Shown here in pieces: positions 1 to 7,786 of a stretch of DNA of 64,000 nucleotides. Location of the stretch: positions 124,001 to 188,000 of the forward strand of contig CBDAOU010000002.1 in assembly GCA_965198185.1 (NCBI GenBank). Reading direction: 5' to 3'. Each line of letters begins with the position of its first letter. Positions within the stretch are counted from its first letter, which is position 1. The position numbers and the translations under genes were made by a program. Source of the stretch: JAJECS01 sp965198185 (GTDB taxonomy: Bacteria > Chloroflexota > UBA11872). The notes beneath the pieces are model-generated. The model saw nothing but the letters and a program-made list of their open reading frames with translations, did not search any database and was not told where the DNA came from.

Positions 1-586
1 CCATGGTCCCGGCCACGCCAATGCCGCCGGACAGGAAGATGGAGTAGTCGCCGCCCTGGTCCATCGTCATGGTCTCGGACTCCAGGCCCAGCAGCTCCGT
101 ATAGAACGCCGTTGCGGCGTCGGGGTCATTGGTCAACAGCTCGCACCAATGGATCGTGTTCGGTTCGGCCTTCACGCCTGCGCCGATGTGCCGCTTGGCC
201 TGCCAGAACGCCACCTGCGCGCCGGTGGGATCGCCGATGATGCTCATGCGACCCGCGTCGAAGACGTCAAACGGCGGCGCCCCAACAGTGCCCCCTAGCT
301 CCGGAACGCGGGCCGCGATGGCGTCCACGTCGTCCACGGCCAGATGGATCATCCAATGCGGCGGAATGCCCGCCTCTCGCTGATCCTCCGGCTGCTCATA
401 CATGCCGCCCACGAACGCGCCATCCACCATCGCCATCGAGTAAACGACGTCGCCGGTCTCGTCCATCGGGTTGTCCTGGAATCCCCACCCGAACAGATCC
501 GAATAGAACGCCTTGGCCGCCGCCTGATCGGTCGTCCCCAGCTCGACCCAGCACGGGGCGCCTTGCGTATGGCTGGTGAATCTCAT
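1..586 (-). CDS. VOC (glyoxalase-like) family protein, partial
   Basis: About 195 codons are visible on the minus strand before the gene runs off the left edge. The product begins MRFTSHTQGAPCWVELGTTD and shows two tandem halves. Each half has the VOC pattern of a domain-opening WxEL(G/T)T(T/N)D segment followed by AFYxxLxGxE/GW. This fits the two-domain VOC proteins annotated as glyoxalase/bleomycin-resistance/dioxygenase superfamily. Known: such proteins bind metal or small molecules through paired beta-alpha-beta-beta-beta modules. No specific substrate can be read from the sequence. The ATG at 586 is the first in-frame start. The C-terminal end is missing. Confidence 0.85.
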   Translation of the reverse strand, partial: MRFTSHTQGAPCWVELGTTDQAAAKAFYSDLFGWGFQDNPMDETGDVVYSMAMVDGAFVGGMYEQPEDQREAGIPPHWMIHLAVDDVDAIAARVPELGGTVGAPPFDVFDAGRMSIIGDPTGAQVAFWQAKRHIGAGVKAEPNTIHWCELLTNDPDAATAFYTELLGLESETMTMDQGGDYSIFLSGGIGVAGTM

Positions 587-637
587 CGGTTACTCGTGGT
601 CCTGTTCTCGGCGGGGTCTCCAGCTCCAACTGGCTCC

Positions 638-1042
638 CTACCAAATGGTCTCGATCTGGGGCGAAGCTGTCAGTCGCGCATCCCGGGTGAGAACCGGTGC
701 GTCGAGAATAGCCGCCTCCGCGGCGATGAGCCGATCATGCATTTCGGGAATCTCCGGGAATCCGTCCAACTTCTCGAGCTGCGCCTGGCCCAGGTCCGAA
801 AGCTCGATCGCGCCTACTGAGGTCAACAACGCAAATAGGCGGGAGGGCGCCACGGGTTGCCCCAGCTTGACCGACAGGAAATAGAACTCGGCGACGGTGA
901 TGGCGGGAACGACAATGGTCGCGTTACCCGTCTCAGCCAGCCGAAACACGGCGTTGGCAGCGGCGGTGAGACGCTTAGGCGACTTGAGATACCACCACAG
1001 GGCATGGGTGTCCACGACGACTTGGAACTGACCATTCATCAC
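638..1042 (-). CDS. PIN-domain toxin (VapC-like)
   Basis: A 134-residue protein with the PIN fold layout: VVDTHALWWYL near the N-terminus (first catalytic Asp), a central VAEFYFLS segment (Glu), MHDRLIAAEA (Asp), and LTRDARL near the C-terminus. Known: VapC toxins are Mg-dependent ribonucleases held inactive by a partner antitoxin. Its start overlaps the stop of the upstream Phd-like gene by four bases, a typical translationally coupled antitoxin-toxin pair. The RNA target cannot be inferred. Confidence 0.85.
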   Translation of the reverse strand: MMNGQFQVVVDTHALWWYLKSPKRLTAAANAVFRLAETGNATIVVPAITVAEFYFLSVKLGQPVAPSRLFALLTSVGAIELSDLGQAQLEKLDGFPEIPEMHDRLIAAEAAILDAPVLTRDARLTASPQIETIW

Positions 1043-1320
1043 CGTCGCGATTCACCAGATTCGGGCGCCCGAGGCTCCCAGATCGCCTTGATCTCTTGAA
1101 AGTCCTCGTAGGTCGCGTCTGGAAGGTCGGCCAAGGCGCCCCGCAGCGAAGCCAGCGATGGTTTCTCTCCGGCGGGCTGCTGGATGGGAACAAGCCTGGC
1201 GCACGGTTCTCCACGGCGGGTGATCACCACTTCGGAGCCGGCGTCGAGCTCTCTGAGGATCTCGCTGATCCTGGCCTTGAACTCCCTGATGCCGTAGGTG
1301 GTCACAGAATGCGACGTCAT
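1039..1320 (-). CDS. Phd/YefM-type antitoxin
   Basis: A 93-residue protein beginning MTSHSVTTYGIREFKARISE. It carries the Phd/YefM signature: an IREFKARISEILRELDAGSEV helix pair followed by ITRRGEPCARLVP. Known: this N-terminal domain dimerises and binds its own operator, while the tail wraps the toxin. It precedes and overlaps the PIN toxin gene. A GTG nine bases upstream (1329) is an alternative start; the ATG at 1320 gives the better match to the usual family N-terminus. Confidence 0.85.
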   Translation of the reverse strand: MTSHSVTTYGIREFKARISEILRELDAGSEVVITRRGEPCARLVPIQQPAGEKPSLASLRGALADLPDATYEDFQEIKAIWEPRAPESGESRR

Positions 1321-1468
1321 ATGGTCCACTCTGGAGTTCGATGTGACTACATGGTACCGCTGCGTGACCAGCCCGGAAGCAAGCCGAACGCCGCTTTCCG
1401 CCGTGCCTGATTGTCGACCGCTAAGTCGACCCGTCGTTACCTACGTCCGCGCGACGACGGCGTCTTCG

Positions 1469-1903
1469 CTAGCCGGCCTCAGCCTTTGCTTCGCGCAGCA
1501 GCTGGACCGCCGTGGCGCCCAGCAGCACCGGCAGCGTGACGTCGATGAAGACCCACAGCAGCTCCGAGGTATGCACCGGGTCGGACCACTGCACGCCGAA
1601 CCAGTTCCACAGCAGCGCCAGGAAGAGCGGTACCGAGAAGTAGAACACGACGTTCGCCTCCAAGTACTCACGGGTCACCGACTGGTCGGTCAGGCTGGCG
1701 CACATGCGGCGCTTGCGCAGGAATGCCACAACGACGGCGATCACCACGCCAATCACTTGCAACGGGTTCATGGCGCTCCACGCGGCGAGGGAGGCGTCCT
1801 CCCAGGTCGGGTCGTAAAACCGCGTGACGAGGAAGTGGATGGCCACCATGGCCCCCACGCCCAACAGGTAGACGGAGATCAGACGCTTCAGGTTTGCCGC
1901 CAT
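1469..1903 (-). CDS. small integral membrane protein of unknown function
   Basis: A 144-residue product beginning MAANLKRLISVYLLGVG. It has about four hydrophobic segments: near residues 7-27, around NPLQVIGVVIAVVVAFL, around VVFYFSVPLFLALLW, and around LLWVFIDVTLPVLLGA. Conserved-looking polar residues (FYDPTWED, NWFGVQWSD) lie between them. The ATG at 1903 was chosen because GGAAGGG lies seven bases upstream; an in-frame reading further upstream is arginine- and proline-rich and looks non-coding. I do not recognise a named family. Confidence 0.65.
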   Translation of the reverse strand: MAANLKRLISVYLLGVGAMVAIHFLVTRFYDPTWEDASLAAWSAMNPLQVIGVVIAVVVAFLRKRRMCASLTDQSVTREYLEANVVFYFSVPLFLALLWNWFGVQWSDPVHTSELLWVFIDVTLPVLLGATAVQLLREAKAEAG

Positions 1904-2200
1904 GAAACCCTTCCAGCACCGTCGGTGACCCGCGCGCTGCGGCGGTCGCACCGCCCCGGGTTTCGGTCCGCCGGCGATTCTTGTACAAGCAGCGCGCCGC
2001 TCAGAGGCCGGGGCCGACTGCTGCCCCGGCGGCTCGCCAGGCTGATTCCGTGCCGGCCGCCTCCCCGCCCTGACCGGCACGCTGACCGGCGGGTCGACCA
2101 TCGACTGGAAAGCACGGCTCAGGATCGATCAGAGCACTCTGTTTGAAAAAGTGCTCGGCAGCGCATAGCTTTAGGCCGTCGTACACGTGCGGTGCCTGCC

Positions 2201-2782
2201 ATGAACGTCAGCCGAATCGATGCCGAAGCAGCCTTGCAAGACGTGGATTCCGCCAAAAGGCAAAGCCGAACCCACGTCGGCTATCAGTTTGGAAGCCTTG
2301 CCCTGCTGTTGTGGGGCGCACTTTGGATCGTTGCCGGCAGCGTCAGCGCGCTCTGGCCCGACGCCGCCGGCGTCGGATGGATTGTCGTCGACGTGATCGG
2401 CACTGCTGCCATGGGGTACTTGGTCTTGAGAAACGCCCGACGCTTCCCCGGCTACGGAGCGTCCGGCGTTTTCAGACTCCCCGCCCAAGCCATCCGCTTT
2501 GTCGGCACTGCCGTTGTCCTGGGCGCATTTGGAGCCATGGTGGGCCTCATCTTCCGACCCCTTTCAGCCACCGAGATCATGGCCTTCATCACCACTGTCG
2601 TCGCGGCCATCTACATGGTTGCGGGCCTATGGGTCGGTCTTCGCTTATTCGCGATAGGCGCGGTGCTGGCCGCGCTGGTCGTCAGCGCCTTTCTCATCGC
2701 GCCGGTCCAGCTTCCGCTGATCGTCTCCTTCCTCGGCGGCAGCGCGCTCGTCCTGGGCGGTCTTTGGATGCGGTGGGCCTAA
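2201..2782 (+). CDS. multi-pass membrane protein, partner of the following regulator
   Basis: A 193-residue product starting MNVSRIDAEAALQDVD. A soluble N-terminus of about 25 residues is followed by roughly six membrane segments, starting with FGSLALLLWGALWIVAGSVS. The C-terminal half resembles the membrane halves commonly paired with small winged-helix regulators. A GTG nine bases upstream is an alternative start. Its TAA stop is directly abutted by the GTG start of the downstream regulator, so the two are almost certainly co-transcribed. Function is unknown. Confidence 0.7.
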   Translation: MNVSRIDAEAALQDVDSAKRQSRTHVGYQFGSLALLLWGALWIVAGSVSALWPDAAGVGWIVVDVIGTAAMGYLVLRNARRFPGYGASGVFRLPAQAIRFVGTAVVLGAFGAMVGLIFRPLSATEIMAFITTVVAAIYMVAGLWVGLRLFAIGAVLAALVVSAFLIAPVQLPLIVSFLGGSALVLGGLWMRWA

Positions 2783-3088
2783 GTGGACGCGCCAAATGAG
2801 GTCATCCACCAGTCCACGCGCCTCCGAGTCATGTCCGCCCTGCACGCCTTGCCGCCGCGCCAGCTGTTGGGATTCGTGCCGCTGCGGCGAATCACCGGCG
2901 CCACCGACGGCAACCTGGGATCGCACCTGACCACCCTTGACAACGCGGGCTACGTGAAGATCGTCAAGGATTTCGTCGGCCGCAGGCCCCGCACTCGAGT
3001 GGGGATCACGGCGAAGGGACGGCGCGACTTTGAAGACCATGTCCGCTTCTTGCGCGCCATCCTGGCCAGTGACTCGGACGACTCCTGA
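2783..3088 (+). CDS. winged-helix transcriptional regulator
   Basis: A 101-residue protein with the layout of the small winged-helix DNA-binding family (PF13601-like). It shows STRLRVMSALHAL, then ITGATDGNLGSHLTTLDNAGYVKI as the helix-turn-helix, then RTRVGITAKGRRDFEDHV as the wing. The GTG start immediately follows the TAA of the membrane protein gene with no gap, so expression is coupled. Known: these regulators are often encoded beside a membrane protein and probably control the same operon. The ligand is unknown. Confidence 0.8.
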   Translation: MDAPNEVIHQSTRLRVMSALHALPPRQLLGFVPLRRITGATDGNLGSHLTTLDNAGYVKIVKDFVGRRPRTRVGITAKGRRDFEDHVRFLRAILASDSDDS

Positions 3089-3119
3089 CGGCTATCCCGC
3101 GTGCGCCGCGGCGAATTGG

Positions 3120-3626
3120 TCAGACGCCCGCGTCGATCGGATTCTCCGGCAGGTCACCGTCCAGCAGTGGTGGGAGCAATGCCGCGAGGCGGCCGGGCAC
3201 AAAGGTCGCCTCTGATCGCTGCAACTCGTCCACCGCCCACCAGCGATGCTCGCGGAACTCTTCCAGCTCCGGCCCTTCCATGCCGCGCGCCGTCGTTTGA
3301 ATCTGCTCGGTGCGCGCAAGGAAATAGCGCTCGCGCCAGTCGTACCAGCGTCCCTGCCACTGCGCCACGTGCCGCCGACGCCACAAGTAAGGGCCGACGC
3401 TAAGGCTGCGAATGCCGGTCTCCTCGGCGCACTCGCGGGCGGCGGCCTGCTCGCCGGTCTCGCCCGGTTCGATCAAGCCGCCGGGCATGTGCCAGAACGA
3501 TTCCGGGTCTGCATCCGGGCCAACGGTGACGGTCGCCAGGATCAGCAGCACCCGATCCCGCGGATCGAGCAGAATCACGCGCGCCGTCGGTCGCACAAAC
3601 GGGTCGTCGGGGTCGCCCAAAGGCAT
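3120..3626 (-). CDS. NUDIX hydrolase
   Basis: A 168-residue protein with a clear Nudix box, GLIEPGE followed by REcaEETGI, matching GX5EX7REUXEEXGU (the U position before EE is Cys). The box is preceded by FWHMPGG and followed by a beta strand with RERYFLAR. Known: these enzymes cleave nucleoside diphosphates linked to another group, and the box coordinates the divalent metal. The substrate cannot be assigned. Convergent with the regulator gene to its left; 18 bases separate it from the PIN gene upstream on the same strand. Confidence 0.9.
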   Translation of the reverse strand: MPLGDPDDPFVRPTARVILLDPRDRVLLILATVTVGPDADPESFWHMPGGLIEPGETGEQAAARECAEETGIRSLSVGPYLWRRRHVAQWQGRWYDWRERYFLARTEQIQTTARGMEGPELEEFREHRWWAVDELQRSEATFVPGRLAALLPPLLDGDLPENPIDAGV

Positions 3627-3644
3627 GACGAGAGGATCCGAACC

Positions 3645-4061
3645 TCAGCCTGACCTCGCGCCAGCCGGCAGGATCTCGACCGTTGCCCTGCAACCTGGCA
3701 CATCCCGCAGCGCCGCATCACACGAAATCAGCCGTGCCCCGAGGGCCTCGGCCAGCGCCAGATATAGGCCGTCATAGACCGTCACGTTTGATCGGAATGC
3801 AAACGCCCTGGCGAGCAACACCGTATGGGGAAACCGCTGGATCGGCAGCTTCACCAAGTCATTCAGCGACGCTCCGGCCCGGGCGACTGACATATCGCCG
3901 CGGAGTGCCAGCCGACGCAGAGTCTGGCCGACTTCAGCATCCAGCAAGTGTGGCGCGCAGACGGTTTCTCGGTAAGCAAATCGCCGCGCCAGCGACACGC
4001 CCGCCGGACTGCCGGGCCCCAGAAACATGTCGACCACCACCGACGCGTCGGCGACAATCAC
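3645..4061 (-). CDS. PIN-domain toxin (VapC/FitB-like)
   Basis: A 138-residue PIN protein. MIVADASVVVDMFLG carries the first Asp, HLLDAEVGQTLRRL the Glu, VYDGLYLALAEAL the third acidic site, and LISCDAALRD the last Asp. It overlaps its antitoxin gene by four bases. Known: FitB/VapC proteins are RNases neutralised by RHH antitoxins. All expected acidic residues are present, so it should be active. Confidence 0.87.
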   Translation of the reverse strand: MIVADASVVVDMFLGPGSPAGVSLARRFAYRETVCAPHLLDAEVGQTLRRLALRGDMSVARAGASLNDLVKLPIQRFPHTVLLARAFAFRSNVTVYDGLYLALAEALGARLISCDAALRDVPGCRATVEILPAGARSG

Positions 4062-4288
4062 GGCCGCTCGCGTTCCGCCCGCACCAGCTCAGCCGGAGAC
4101 TCGGACGGCTCCAGGCGCTCCCGCCCGGCGATGCGTGCCAACACCTCCTCAACCGGCGGCATCGACAGGGACTGCTCCAGCTCACGCAGCAGATAGTCGG
4201 AAAGGCTCAACCCGGCGCGGGCGGCTCGTGCCTTGGCCTCGCGATGCACGGCGTCCGGCACATTGCGAACCTGGATCATTTTTGTCAT
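4058..4288 (-). CDS. FitA-like ribbon-helix-helix antitoxin
   Basis: A 76-residue protein, MTKMIQVRNVPDAVHREAKA, with the FitA layout: an IQVRNVPD strand, helix VHREAKARAARAGLSLSDYLLRELE, and a C-terminal toxin-binding tail containing PVEEVLARI. Start at 4288 or 4279 (second Met). Longer in-frame readings upstream are cysteine-rich and cover the likely promoter, so they were not used. Known: FitA binds DNA as a dimer at inverted repeats upstream of its own operon, consistent with the repeat noted just upstream. Confidence 0.85.
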   Translation of the reverse strand: MTKMIQVRNVPDAVHREAKARAARAGLSLSDYLLRELEQSLSMPPVEEVLARIAGRERLEPSESPAELVRAERERP

Positions 4289-4300
4289 GTTTTCAACAGT

Positions 4301-4319
4301 AACACATGTGCAACACATG
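4301..4319. promoter_or_regulatory. candidate operator of the FitAB-like pair
   Basis: Directly upstream of the antitoxin start, AACACATG occurs twice (4301-4308 and 4312-4319), 11 bases apart, about one DNA turn. The first copy lies in the palindrome CACATGTG (4303-4310). Spacing and position fit an RHH autoregulatory site; this is inference. Confidence 0.4.
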
Positions 4320-4483
4320 CAGTTTGTATTGCCCATCTGTTGCCGGCTGCGGGTGTCAGTTGGCCGCCGATCGGTATCCGGCTATCGTCGGGTGAGGATG
4401 CGTGGCCGTTGCGGACGCGGACGCAAGCAAGCGCACGGAGACGGACAAGCGCGTCTCGAGTTGGAAAGGACAGGCCGGGCCGT

Positions 4484-5041
4484 ATGACTATGCACCCCAC
4501 GGCGGACAAGTTGGAAGCCGCACTGCCCGACATTCGCCAGTCCCCGGCCGACGGCGGCCTCCTGCGGATGATCGTGCGACGACCCGACGTCGACCAGCGT
4601 GAGGTCCTGACCGACGGCCTGCTCGACGTTGCCGTTGGCCTGGTCGGGGACAGCTGGACGGAGCGCGGCAGCACGCGGACGCCCGACGGCGGTCCGAACC
4701 CAGCCGCGCAAATCACGATCATGAACTCGCGCGTGCTCGCGCTGCTGGCGCAGTCCGAGGATCGCTGGCCGCTGGCGGGCGATCAGCTGATCATCGACCT
4801 CGACATGAGCAAGGACAACCTGCCGCCCGGCACCCAAATTGCGGTCGGTTCGGCGGTGATTGAGATTTCCGAGGAACCGCACACCGGCTGCGCCAAGTTC
4901 GCTGAGCGATTTGGAGACGACGCCCTGCGATTCGTCAGCACGAAAACGGCGTTTCAGCAACGGCTGCGGGGTGTCAATACGCGCGTCGTCGAGTCGGGCG
5001 CGATCCGCGTGGGCGACCTCGTAGCCAAGGTAAATTCTTAG
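4484..5041 (+). CDS. MOSC domain-containing protein
   Basis: A 185-residue product beginning MTMHPTADKLEAALPDIRQS. The C-terminal two thirds match the MOSC fold: AQITIMNSRVLALL, LIIDLDMSKDNLPPG, the EEPHTGCAKFAERFG segment with the conserved Cys, then RGVNTRVVESGAIRVGD. Known: MOSC domains are beta-barrel proteins related to the C-terminus of molybdenum cofactor sulfurase, proposed to handle sulfur through that Cys. The ATG at 4484 is preceded by GGAAAGGA. It stands alone; no molybdopterin genes are nearby. Confidence 0.8.
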   Translation: MTMHPTADKLEAALPDIRQSPADGGLLRMIVRRPDVDQREVLTDGLLDVAVGLVGDSWTERGSTRTPDGGPNPAAQITIMNSRVLALLAQSEDRWPLAGDQLIIDLDMSKDNLPPGTQIAVGSAVIEISEEPHTGCAKFAERFGDDALRFVSTKTAFQQRLRGVNTRVVESGAIRVGDLVAKVNS

Positions 5042-5228
5042 AGTTCCCGCCGCTCGAGTTTCGCTTGCACCACCTCAGGCGGAGACGCGGAATGCCACCG
5101 GCGATCCCACCTGGAAACGTGTGCCGGAACTATTGCCGCGGTTCGGCGCCGACTCGATGCTCGGCGCAGGGCCGCTTGACAGGCCTCAACGATGTGGAAA
5201 TACTCCGCGCCAACTGAATACCGAACCA

Positions 5229-5400
5229 CCGTTCGTTCAGGTGCCCACCTAGGGAGAATAGGGAAGGCGGTGAAAATCCGCCGCGGTTGCGCCACTGTAA
5301 GCGGGATTTTGGAGCCGGAACCCACTGTCGACAGTCAGATGGGAAGGGTCCGGCAGACCACCTAAGCCCGTAAGCCAGGAGACCTGCCTGAACGAGAGGT
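5229..5400 (+). ncRNA. cobalamin riboswitch (aptamer)
   Basis: The segment contains the hallmarks of the AdoCbl riboswitch: GAATAGGGAAGGCGGTG, AATCCGCCGCGGTTGCGCCACTGTAAG split over 5274-5310, and the B12 box AAGCCAGGAGACCTGCC at about 5372-5388, followed by CTGAACGAGAGG. It lies about 100 bases upstream of a corrinoid ABC transporter and salvage operon. Known: ligand binding folds the B12 box region and represses the downstream genes. Exact boundaries are approximate. Confidence 0.95.
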
Positions 5401-5468
5401 GACCACTCTCCGCCAAAGAGAGGGTCCTCGCGGTCAGGTCGTCGCACCTGGCACACGGAAGCCCAGGA

Positions 5469-5494
5469 CTCCAGCGGAGAGCCGCTGGAGGTGA
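5469..5494 (+). promoter_or_regulatory. hairpin occluding the btuC ribosome-binding site
   Basis: CTCCAGCGG (5469-5477) pairs perfectly with CCGCTGGAG (5482-5490) across an AGAG loop. The 3' arm contains the first part of the Shine-Dalgarno sequence GGAGGTGA (5487-5494) that serves the GTG start at 5498. A stable hairpin covering the ribosome site just after a cobalamin aptamer suggests translational control; the link to aptamer folding is inferred. Confidence 0.65.
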
Positions 5495-5497
5495 GGC

Positions 5498-6577
5498 GTG
5501 CCCGGGGCCGCGCGACTGACGTCGCTGCGCAACTTTCGCCAGGCTGGCATCGCAATTCGCCTTGCCGGCGGCGGCGGCGTTCTCACAGCGCTGGCCCTTG
5601 CCGCGGCCCTGATCTCTCTCAGTCTCGGGCCCGTCAATATCCCGACCGAGCACGTGGCATCCATCGTGCTCTCGGTTGTCGGGATCGAGCTTGCCGACGT
5701 CTCCCGCACCGAGCAGCTCGTCATTGAGCAGATACGGCTGCCGCGAATCCTGGTGGGCGCCGTCGTCGGCATGGCGCTGGCGGTGGCCGGCGCCACCATG
5801 CAGGGGCTGTTTCGCAACCCGATGGCCGACCCGGGGATCATCGGCGTCTCCGCGGGCGGCGCCCTCGGCGCGGTCATCGCGATCGCCACCGGCACGGCGG
5901 GCCTGTTCTTTCTGGCCCTTCCGACTTTTGCTTTCGTTGGTGCGCTGGCCGCCACCTTCCTGGTCTACGGCATCGCGGCCGTTGGCCGCCATTTCTCGAT
6001 GGCCACGCTGCTGCTGGCGGGCATCGCCGTCAACGCCTTTCTCGGCGCGATCGTCTCCACGATCATCATCGTCCTGCCCGACAACGAAGCGCTGCGGGAG
6101 ATTCTGTTCTGGCTCGCCGGCGGGCTCGATTCGCGCGCCTGGGAGCACGTGCAGATCTCGGCCCCGCTGATTCTCGGCGCCACCGCCGTCATTCTCCTGG
6201 CGGCTCGCGATCTCAATCTCCTGATGCTGGGCGACGACGAGGCCCGCGCCATGGGGGTTCGAGTCGGCCTGACGCGCGCCATGCTGCTGGCCGCCTCGGC
6301 ACTGGCGACCGGCGCGGCCGTGGCCGTGAGCGGGACCATCGCCTTCGTGGGTCTGGTGACGCCCCACATCGTCCGTCTGGTGCTTGGCCCCGATCACCGG
6401 GTGCTGATTCCCCTGAGCGCCATTGCCGGCGCGGTCTTCGTGATCGTTGCCGACACCGTCGCTCGGACCATCGTCCAGCCGGCCGAATTTCGTGTCGGCG
6501 TGCTCACGGCCTTCGTCGGCGCGCCGTTCTTCGTCCTCCTCTTGATTCGCAACAAACGTCAGGCGCAGGCGCTATGA
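5498..6577 (+). CDS. btuC: corrinoid ABC transporter permease (FecCD/BtuC family)
   Basis: A 359-residue protein, the normal length for FecCD permeases, with about ten membrane segments. It contains IRLPRILVGAVVGMALAVAG followed by GATMQGLFRNPMADPGIIGVS, and later ATGAAVAVSGTIAFVGLVTPHIVR, both hallmarks of BtuC/FhuB/FecD proteins. The FecCD family also moves siderophores and heme; cobalamin is assigned from the riboswitch and the cob genes downstream. The GTG start lies six bases after GGAGG. Confidence 0.93.
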   Translation: MPGAARLTSLRNFRQAGIAIRLAGGGGVLTALALAAALISLSLGPVNIPTEHVASIVLSVVGIELADVSRTEQLVIEQIRLPRILVGAVVGMALAVAGATMQGLFRNPMADPGIIGVSAGGALGAVIAIATGTAGLFFLALPTFAFVGALAATFLVYGIAAVGRHFSMATLLLAGIAVNAFLGAIVSTIIIVLPDNEALREILFWLAGGLDSRAWEHVQISAPLILGATAVILLAARDLNLLMLGDDEARAMGVRVGLTRAMLLAASALATGAAVAVSGTIAFVGLVTPHIVRLVLGPDHRVLIPLSAIAGAVFVIVADTVARTIVQPAEFRVGVLTAFVGAPFFVLLLIRNKRQAQAL

Positions 6578-6715
6578 AGCGCGAGCAACGGAAGGGCCGC
6601 CACTTGTCACTCCCCTAGCGTCCCATCCTCCCGTGTCCACACATGCCATCAATCGGCCCCACCCCAGGGCCGACCCACTGAGTCGCTCTACACATCGAAA
6701 GGACTGCTCGTAGAC

Positions 6716-7783
6716 ATGCAACGACTTCGCACCTTCGCCGTGCTGCCCCTTCTGCTTCTAGTACTCGCGCTGGCCTTGGCGGCCTGTGGGCCGGACTCGG
6801 AGGCGTCGCCAACAGGCCAAGCCGCTGCGAACGCGGCGGCGCTGCCGCCGGAAGTCGAGCAGGCGTTTGCGAACGTCCGCGGCATCGTCGACCCCACCAA
6901 CTTCAGCTGGCCCCGTGAAGTCGAGGGGCTCAACGGCGTGGTCAGCATTCCGTTCAAGCCACTCCGCATCATCACGGCCTCGGTCGGGCACGACGAGATG
7001 ACGCTGGCCCTGGTGCCGCTGGAGCGGCTGGTGGCCGTCGGCAGCTCTTCGCAGAACCCGACCTACTCCAACGTCGCCGATCTGCTGCAGGACACGACCC
7101 AGATCTCCCGCGACCCCGAGACGATCATTGCCGCGGCGCCGGACATCGTGGTCACCAGCCCATTCTTCTCAGCCGACGGCGTTGCCGCCCTTTCGAAGGC
7201 CGGCGTGCTGGTGATTCAGACCGAGCTGCAGTACGACCCGGAGTCCCGGATCAACAACATTCTCTTGATGGGCTACATCTTCGGAGAAGAGGAGCGGGCC
7301 GTGGACTTCGCGACCGAGGTGCGCGACCGCTATGAGGCTCTCATTGCCGTGACCGGCGCCGTCGAATCCCGCCCGCGTGTGCTGGCGCTTACCCAGTACT
7401 CCGACAAGCTGTGGGTCGCCGGGGCCGACTCCACGGAAGGCAGCGTGATCGAAGCGGCGGGCGGATTGAACGCGGCGGCCGATGCCGGGGTCGATGGCAA
7501 CCAGACCACCAGCCTCGAAGGCGTGATTGCCATGGATCCTGAGATCATCGTGATCGCCCAGCCCGTTGAGTTCGGCGCCGAGGAATTCAGGCAGAGCCTG
7601 CTCGACAACGAGGCGCTGGCCGAGCTTCCGGCAGTCAAGAACCAGGCCGTCCACCTCGTCGAGGGCAAGCACTTCACGACACTCTCGTATTGGAATATCC
7701 GGGGAGCCGAAGACCTGGCGCGGCTCCTGTGGCCCGATGACTTCGCCGATTCCGAGAGCCCACCCTTTAGTCTGGCGGAATAG
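6716..7783 (+). CDS. btuF: corrinoid ABC transporter substrate-binding lipoprotein
   Basis: A 355-residue protein starting with a lipoprotein signal: MQRLRTF, a leucine-rich core, and lipobox LAAC at residues 21-24. The mature part has the helical-backbone binding-protein layout: PLRIITASVGHDEMTLALVP, VAAAPDIVVTSP-like segment, AVHLVEGKHFTTLSYWNIRG near the end. Known: such proteins sit outside the membrane and deliver corrinoids to BtuCD. Located 138 bases after btuC and four bases before the ATPase gene, so it belongs to the riboswitch-controlled operon. Confidence 0.88.
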   Translation: MQRLRTFAVLPLLLLVLALALAACGPDSEASPTGQAAANAAALPPEVEQAFANVRGIVDPTNFSWPREVEGLNGVVSIPFKPLRIITASVGHDEMTLALVPLERLVAVGSSSQNPTYSNVADLLQDTTQISRDPETIIAAAPDIVVTSPFFSADGVAALSKAGVLVIQTELQYDPESRINNILLMGYIFGEEERAVDFATEVRDRYEALIAVTGAVESRPRVLALTQYSDKLWVAGADSTEGSVIEAAGGLNAAADAGVDGNQTTSLEGVIAMDPEIIVIAQPVEFGAEEFRQSLLDNEALAELPAVKNQAVHLVEGKHFTTLSYWNIRGAEDLARLLWPDDFADSESPPFSLAE

Positions 7784-7786
7784 CCA

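Noticed and set aside
5249..6397. A 382-codon open frame on the minus strand
   Set aside because: Opposite the riboswitch and btuC; rich in Gly, Gln and Asp, with no conserved pattern.
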